The translations under genes were made by a program, and so were the position numbers. Below the pieces are notes generated by a model that was given only the letters and a program-made list of their open reading frames with translations, did not search any database and was not told where the DNA came from. This document shows, piece by piece, positions 57,055 to 64,000 of a stretch of 64,000 bases of DNA (the stretch's first letter is position 1; each line of letters starts with the position of its first letter). Source of the stretch: Dromaius novaehollandiae (lineage: Eukaryota > Chordata > Aves > Casuariiformes > Dromaiidae); NCBI RefSeq assembly GCF_036370855.1, contig NC_088099.1, positions 139,936,017 to 140,000,016 of the forward strand, written 5' to 3'.

Positions 57055-60000
57055 GTGAGTATTATCAGACCTGCGTTTTCTTATATAAGAAGTAAACCAA
57101 CTATTTGGTTAGTTCTGGCTCTTTTTAGATGCACAGTTTTATCAAAAGTTTAAAATATGTAATATCTTCTTGTCAGTGTGCAAAATAATATTGCCATTGA
57201 AATAAATCACTGTTTCTCTGTGGTAGAATTTTGTATTTCTGTGAATAAAGAAATGATTTTAGGAAAATTATAAAACTGTTCATTTGCTTTTGCACTTTTA
57301 ATTTTCTGTTAATGTTTAAGGTTATTGCAAACTTTATCTATCTTCTATGTTTTCTTTAACTTTGATTTGTGTATACCTCTGGGAAAGAAAAGAAATCTCT
57401 CCTGCTGACTTGAAAAATGTATTCTCATTAATCATCCTTTTCACTAACTGTTCAGTAACAAAATCTCAGAGCATCGATAAGTTCCCATTTTTTTTTAATC
57501 ACTTCCTTATGAGAACAGTGTTCAACGCGTACAATCTTAATAGTGCAGCAGTCAAACTTTTGTCTTTAGATAAAGCTGTTTATAAACTGTCAAGAGCTAC
57601 TCCCTAATAGGACCCCCATCTGGATCTCAGATGCTGCAGTTGATACCAGGCAGATGGGAGCCAGAGTCTGTGTGGATGTAACTGAGGAACTGGAGTCTTT
57701 TGAAATAGAAGTGTGAAATAGACTGTAGGTATAACAACAAAATCTTCGGAGAAATCAGATGCAGTATAATTTGCTGAGTTCTTTTGTGCATTATTCCCAT
57801 ATTTATACTTTTTTCCTAAAAACAAAAAAATGCTTAATTCCTCATGTTTATTTTTTCTTTGTTTTTATGAGAAAATGGCCATATTAAAATATTTGTCGTT
57901 TTATTGGGAAGTCATTCTTAGGTTAATAGTTTTGCATTTGTAGGTGTGTTAAAAATAAATACTAAATTTTGGTCTTGTATTCTTTACTTTCATGTCCATT
58001 ATATTCTTTCCTCAAATAACTTTAGAATAGCTGAAATAAACTAGTCACTTATTTGTCTTTAATACTCATTTTCAGTTCCCATTTCTAATCTAATAACAGG
58101 GCTTTTGTGCAATACTGAAATTACAAACACTTTTGGGAACAGAGAGTATATTCACAAAATTTATGTAAACCGATCAATATTCTTGACTTTTTCATGTAGT
58201 TGTTTTCAATTGTGCAAAAAGATGCAAAATGGATATACAATGATATCAAATCTGAACTCTCCTTTCATACTAATAGTAGAATACTTTCATGGTAATTTTT
58301 ATTTTGCCTCAAAGCTGCATAGCTGAGGGTGAGGTTTATTAGGCTGTTGCGTGCTTGTTTTGTTTGTTTTCACAAAATCTAAATTGACTAGGATATGAAA
58401 GAAAAGGAAATAACAATAATAGAACACTTCTTTTTTAAAAAGAGAAATTGCTACTTAATTTTTTTTTTACAGAAATACCAATCCATTCAAAATACTGTAT
58501 TTTGCTCCATGGTTGTGTTAAATTAATTCTGAGGTCAAAAATACTTGCTGGCATATGGACTAGCTCATCTTCAGCTTAACTTTAAAAATCACTCTAAGCA
58601 TAATTCAGTGAGGAACCTTTTTTACCTTGTTCTCTAGAACATCAAGACTTATTTTCCTAAAGTTTCCTGCTTCATGCTGTCTAGTCTCTACTCCCGTGTA
58701 CCTTACATACTTACTGAGTTACGGGTAACAGTATTTCTTAAACTAAAGTTAGTACAAACTTTTTGCTGCATGGCAGAAAGCCTGTTTTAGTTTTTACTGG
58801 AACATATTTCTGGTTTCCATGATGCCATCTCTCCTTCTAGACCTGCAGCTGAAATGGAGGCACACACTACCACCCTATTTACCATGTTATTATGTAGTTA
58901 TTTTAAACTCATTCTTCATTATCTTTGTGGAAAATGCAGATAAAAGCTTTTATTCACAGCAACCAGAAGATCCCACTAATCCAGTTGCAAATGTGTAAAA
59001 AAACTGAGAAAATATACATCTGATGTACTTCTGTCAAATCAGAAAGGTCTCTTTTTCTCTCCCTCCCTGCATCCATTTCATTTACTCTTCTTTTCTGACA
59101 GAAAAATATTCATGGTAAGCTGTTTCTGTCTTTGTCCATATCTTACACTTCATGATTAACCTTTTAGAGAGCTCTTTGTGTGACAGTGCCTCCATTAGAA
59201 AGCACCTCATTGTGCATTTGGCTTTTATAAGTATAATTTCCCATTCCAGGTTCTACAAAGAATTTAATTTTTCTTCCCAAATTAATTCTTCTTCCTTTAC
59301 CTATCTGACAGATAGGCTGGCCTTTCCTTGTAATCAAAATAAGTATTGTTTCATTTCCTCAGGGAAGCAGATTTCTCTTTTTCATTCTGAAGGTCATCTA
59401 CTATTTTTATCTAGTAACTAGAAATTCATTACCCCAGCGAGGGGTAAAATTCCTCTGTTCCCTGTGTGTTGCAGTAGATTTCATATTCTTTTTCTTCATT
59501 GTAATTGCTGTAATAGCAAGCATTTTGATAAAGCCATTTAAATAGGATAAAAATGTGTGGCTTATTACTGAGTCTTGACTGACACCAAGCAAGTGGTCAT
59601 TGATCACTATGAGGTGATAGAGCTTTGAGTGATTGTCTCCTCCCCGTTTTGAAACTGTTTTTTTAATAAGTTCATTTTTGGAATATGATTTGTGATGGTT
59701 ATAGTAGTGTTTCACTGTGATTCTCTTCCCTGTAAAATTTTAGCTATAGAATATTATCATGCATCTTCTCTACTTTCCATATACATAAAGAAAGGGGTAG
59801 AACTAGGTTTCTTTTGTAGGTCTTCATTTGTCAGAGGATATGGAGTGGGAAGACAGTAACATTCTTCAGGACAGCTTAGAGGTGCTGACAGCTTAGTTTA
59901 CAAAAAAGTAAAAAATCATAAGGAGTCTTTGAAAATATTCATAATGAAAAATGATAGATTTTCTGAAAAAGCAAGAGATTGGTGAAAGGTATCAGAGACT

Positions 60001-60282
60001 TTTTAGGTGTTATATTGTTGACTTGTTGAATTCATTGTATTAAGATACAGGTAACTAGTGAGACTTTAAAAATGCGACATGATTAGGAGACTTGCTTAGT
60101 ATATACAAATCTGCATGTATTATGATTGCACATAAAAATAGATAACTGGGGAGTTAAGAACCTATTTGTGTTAGGATGAATAGGTTGTGAATTCAATTGC
60201 AATAAATGCAAGTGTATGCAGATGAATTTCTCTACTGTCCCAGGTCCCTGTCTATCTGCCCTGACTGACAACAACTGGTCTA

Positions 60283-60315
60283 GGGGGGTTTTTTTGTTTG
60301 TTTGTTTGTTTTTTT
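60283..60315. repeat. G6-T7 and (GTTT)n simple repeat
   Basis: Six G, seven T, then four GTTT-type units and T7. Simple repeat in intron 15. Confidence 0.85.
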
Positions 60316-61410
60316 ACACCTCACTTGGAAGAAATGCAGCACAAGTTCACAATTCTGAGACTAAATTGGTTGATTGTTTAGCCAAATGCTAAGTTACTCT
60401 GCCTGCTTTTGTAATGACATTTCCCCCTCTTCTTCTTCTTTTTTTTTCCTGTTAAGCCCAATAACTTTGAAGTGATTTCTTTTGTTCTATCTTATGCCAA
60501 AACATGAATTTTCAATGAAGAAACTCAGCAGTGTATTTGAGGAGTACATATGTGCATTAGCATCTTATAATAATTATAACTTTAGGTAACCCAACAGTGT
60601 TATGGTTCCAAACTGAGTAAGTGATGTTCCATTCCTAATTCAGCTGACGGTGAATTTCTTAATACCAGCTGTTGTCATCTCACGAATTCATAATAATGAG
60701 GAAGAGTGTAATTTATTGAAACTGTGACACCTAGTTTTTCAGCAACACCTTCCATACATTACACAGATAAGTGATTCTTTGCTAGTGTATCTGTTTGCTT
60801 AAATGTACACCAACTATAATCAACAGAAACCTGCCCAGGTTTGGGAACTGTGCTCATTTTGATGCAAGATGAGGGAAAAATATTTAAATATCCAAGCTAG
60901 GTCCCTTTATACCTTACAAAATCAAAATGAATGATGAATGAATTAAAAAGAATGAATGAATCAGTATAGTATTTTTCTCTCTGCCTTAGTCTTTATGATG
61001 ATGTTAATACTTGTGTGACTTATGAAAAGTCTGTTTTCTTCAGACCACCACCCTGCAGTTTCTGACAATAGAAGGTAATTCTCAGCAATGATAAATGGGG
61101 AGAGAAGGTTTACAAGTGTCTGACATAAACAAAATATGTGCACATCTCTGGTCTTATAGAAAATTGGCGAATACAATATACCTGACACTGAAAATAATCT
61201 CATGCAGCATTTTATAATGCATGTAGCATGAATATCTTTAAAGAAGAAGACACATATACATCTGTTTTTACTAGTGGAATGTCATAGGCATTACAAGGAA
61301 GTATGATAGGTTATGTAACATTAATGCAAAAGAGAGAAACTGTTCTGGGAGAAAGAAAGAGACTTAAGGAACATTCATGTTTAGCAGATGACTCAAACTG
61401 CAGTGAGTTC

Positions 61411-61460
61411 GAGAGCCTCTTCATTGGTCAAACATGAGAGCCTCTTCATTGGTCAAACAT
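61411..61460. repeat. Perfect 25-bp tandem duplication
   Basis: The 25-bp unit beginning GAGAGCCTCTTCATTGGTCA occurs twice in a row without a mismatch (61411-61435 and 61436-61460). Perfect identity suggests a recent event. Each unit contains ATTGG, the inverse CCAAT core on this strand, which may be coincidence. Confidence 0.93.
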
Positions 61461-64000
61461 AAGACATAACATAAATCTTCCATTATTGAATTGGATGGAA
61501 TGTCCTTCTAGCCCTTTAGTACCTTTTTATTTGATGATGGCTAGTAGTGAATGGTTTGGGGAAAAGTGTGAGAAAAAAATCCCTGATATGTCATTCTAGG
61601 TTTCATAAATCACTGATCTAGACATTTACTGGAATGAGTAGAAACTGCGAACTGTATTTTTGAGGGCTTTTCCCCTTTAGTTTGCTGAAGAATTTGGGAA
61701 GAAGACTGGGTAACTCACGAAGGAGAGGGAAGGAGAGTGAGACTGAAGAGAAACCCAGGAGTGTTATTTTGAGAAAGAAAGAACTGTATTGTGATCAGGC
61801 TAAAAAATGAGCCATCATTACAGAAAACTGTTGAGATGCTGTAATGCAATGTGGAAGTACTCTGTGGTAGATTAGGAGGTTTTGTCACCCAGCATCTGGA
61901 GATGAAAGCTGGTTTACGGAAGTAGTAATGGAACATACATCTTAGATCAGTTTTTACAGGCTGTGATTCTCTGGGTCTCAATCTGAGTGAAATAGATGAG
62001 ATAGACTGGTAGATAATGCAATAAGACAGGACTAAGCCTGTTTTTAAGGTGAGATGAGTGACTGAAAAATCAGTCTTCACAGGATTAACCCCCACAATGG
62101 GGAAATCAAAAATAGGAAGGCTCTAACTTCTGGAGTATAGAGGAGCTTACTGAAGGAGAGGAGTTCAAGACATTCCGATTTAGGATTCCTAGAAGTTCTT
62201 GTCAGACATTACATTGAATGACAACTACTGTCTTGGTAGTTGAAAAAATTAGAATATTTTATTTCAAGTGTCATGAAGTACAAAAACTAAAAGGGGATAT
62301 TTCCTAAACAGGTTGTAAATATACATGGTAACATTTCATACCTATTCATAACTAAGGTGAAAATAAAACTCGAATCAGCACAACATACATGGTATTGTTT
62401 AGTGTGGGAGAAGTGCTGTTAGACACTAGGTGAGTCAGGGCAAGATTTTGACTCTGAAAACGGAAAGTTATGTGGTAGTTCCTTCTGCTTATGGAGAAAT
62501 ACAGATGTAGGTGCCAAGATATAAAGCCAGAGGCGCACAGCTAGCAGTGTAGTTTGGAAGTGAGAATTAGCCATCATCCTCATTAGCTCATTTTTAAGGT
62601 GGGATGGAATGAACTATTAAACCTTATACAGAAGAGAATGTTGCAGGAATAAATGAAAATATTAGTGAGATTGAAAACCCAGCTTTAGATCTCTGAAAAG
62701 GTCAAACAAAATGTCCTTTTAGTGGTGACTTGTAGATTTTGTGAGGGTGAGTGAAAGCCAGCAAGTGAGAACAAGAAGATGAAAAACTTTTTGCCAAGAG
62801 ATAAAGGCTTGAATGGCTTGACAGGAAGAGAGTAGATAGTGACATCTTTGTTGGAACAAGAGATACCTCTCTTCTGGAGAATAGAAGGGACTGCTAAGTC
62901 CATAAAGGAAATTAAACAGTCTCTTATCAAGTCTCATAAAATGGCCAAGAACTAGGAGAGAAAGTTGGTGAGGAAAATAGAGACCCTAGTTGTCCATGTT
63001 GTGAATGGAAATGGAGTTGAAGAATGGTCCTTGTATGGGACAATCTGCAGAAGAAACAAGTGGCCTCAGCACAGATCCTGGCAGAGAAAAAATATTCATG
63101 AGGAGACTCTTTCAGTGCACTGAGGGATGGAAGCAGTCTGTTCATGACCAGGACTGAATGGGATGAGAAGCTGAAAAATCTGCTTGGTTTTTGCCTCCCT
63201 ACTATGGAATACTTATGATTTGGCTGGAGAGGTAAGTCACTGTTTTTGCAGTTCATAGATATTAAAATAAGTTTTGAATCAGTTATTATTAAACAAAAAT
63301 GTTTATTCTGAAACTTTCTTGATCAGAATGTTTTCACCTTAACCTGAATGTTTTTCATTTTAAGATGTTTTGCATTTTAAATCAGCATGTTCTTATGAGC
63401 ACTTTGTCTTTTATAGAAAAGCATTTTCTATCTGTGGAATAATATATCAGAAAATCCATGACTGGTTCTTACAGCTAGTCATGATATGTTGTCTCATCGG
63501 TTATTGAGGATATTACTAATGAAATAATCTACAAAATGGCATAGCTCAGAAGGGCTTGTTACAGAAATATGGTAATATACTGCTGAAAGCTGAATTAAGA
63601 AATAGGGGAAAACAAAGATACATCCAAGGGGCTGTTTATCATGATGGTATTAGATAAAATCCACTGGGTGTCTTTTATCATTTACTATTCATCTATTTAG
63701 GTCATCTTTTCTTCAAGGAATTGTTTTTGATCTTGCTTCACTAATACTTTCAGAGCCGTTTCCATCTTTTATTTTCAAAAAATACTGCTAATCAATAGCA
63801 ATGTTACTGAAATAAGAGCTTTGTTACAGCATATCCATGTAAACACATGAGTTACATTTTAAGATATATGACAAAAGAGGATTTTTTTTAAGCTATAGAG
63901 AGCCACTGCTCCCTTTAGGCTATTTTGTGTGTGTGCAGGGTAAGGGTAACAAATAGGCTGGCTATAAAATTGCCTTTAATTAGTTGACTCAATGGCTTCC

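Larger units (their letters stand above)
57055..64000 (+). other. Intron 15, at least 6946 nt, runs off the window
   Basis: Starts GTGAGT. I searched for the next human segments (QKIIADSLEEN and EYQQLQITFLKE) and found no convincing exon. The part from about 61.6 to 63.3 kb is purine-rich on the + strand and gives long minus-strand open frames (61715-62095 and 62927-63256) by composition. It contains a (GTTT)n tract and a perfect 25-bp tandem duplication (separate entries). Confidence 0.7.

Noticed and set aside
58473..58526. Candidate exon 16 after a strong TTTTTTTTTACAG acceptor, reading KYQSIQ in the right phase
   Set aside because: The frame ends in TAA after 17 codons, no donor fits, and the resemblance to human EYQQLQ is only a few residues. 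It could be an alternative terminal exon, but no polyadenylation signal is close.
59101..59113. 13-nt micro-exon between CTGACAG and GGTAAGC
   Set aside because: Good-looking splice sites but far too short, and its length would shift the frame with nothing downstream to confirm it.
61715..62095. 126-codon minus-strand open frame
   Set aside because: It lies in a purine-rich stretch where stops on the opposite strand are rare. I recognise no domain and no splice pattern.
63170..63230. Open stretch before a good GAGAG|GTAAGT donor
   Set aside because: No acceptor in phase, and the translation (tryptophan, proline and tyrosine rich) is unlike the coiled-coil C-terminus expected next.
62927..63256. 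109-codon minus-strand open frame, rich in Ser and Phe
   Set aside because: Same explanation: purine-biased + strand sequence gives open frames on the other strand. No recognisable similarity.

Overview
This is a vertebrate genomic window, most likely from a bird. The best marker is a plus-strand CR1 retrotransposon 3' end at about 6384-6872, which finishes in the short ATTCTGTG-type tail typical of avian CR1. Older CR1-like relics lie in several introns, and the introns are compact for an amniote. I could not resolve the species.

Almost the whole window belongs to one multi-exon protein-coding gene on the + strand. I identify it as the orthologue of human CCDC178 (coiled-coil domain containing 178, formerly C18orf34). 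Fifteen exons between 400 and 57054 have AG/GT borders and compatible phases. Together they give one uninterrupted frame of 679 complete codons. The identification rests on short blocks shared with the human protein as I remember it: an RRSCA/P.PCINK-like block, an LWRLQQLPAAVQKE-like block, an IELQWH-like block, RTKKTYQSEIK against a human RKKSKYESEIK block, and an FKRQNVQ..FNHLQ block near the end. The N-terminal start (roughly 60 residues in human) must lie before position 1. The last 120-130 residues must lie beyond 64000. The product is almost entirely predicted alpha-helical coiled coil. I see no enzymatic domain, signal peptide or membrane segment, and its molecular function is not established as far as I know.

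Layout: 1-399 is the end of an upstream intron. Exons 1-4 (visible numbering) lie in the first 5.3 kb. A 6.5 kb intron with the CR1 copy separates them from exons 5 and 6 (11.7-14.2 kb). Introns of 7.6, 8.1 and 8.8 kb surround exon 7 (21.9 kb) and the close pair of exons 8 and 9 (30.15-30.5 kb, only 114 nt apart). Exons 10-15 follow at about 3-4 kb spacing (39.3, 42.6, 46.1, 49.5, 53.6 and 56.9 kb). The rest, 57055-64000, looks like intron.

Intron content includes minus-strand ancient CR1/L3-type LINE relics (about 18.6-19.4, 25.75-27.3 and 36.4 kb), a GC-rich block with the look of a dispersed repeat (27.6-28.1 kb), and microsatellites (TG, AT, poly-A, G12). A roughly 125-bp tandem duplication carries a second copy of the exon 4 splice acceptor. 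I found no second gene, RNA gene, CRISPR array or bacterial-type mobile element, and no evidence for a new biological system. The points most worth checking are the duplicated splice acceptor, the A13 run inside coding exon 10, the possible decayed exon at 31557, and a perfect 16-bp hairpin at 2216.
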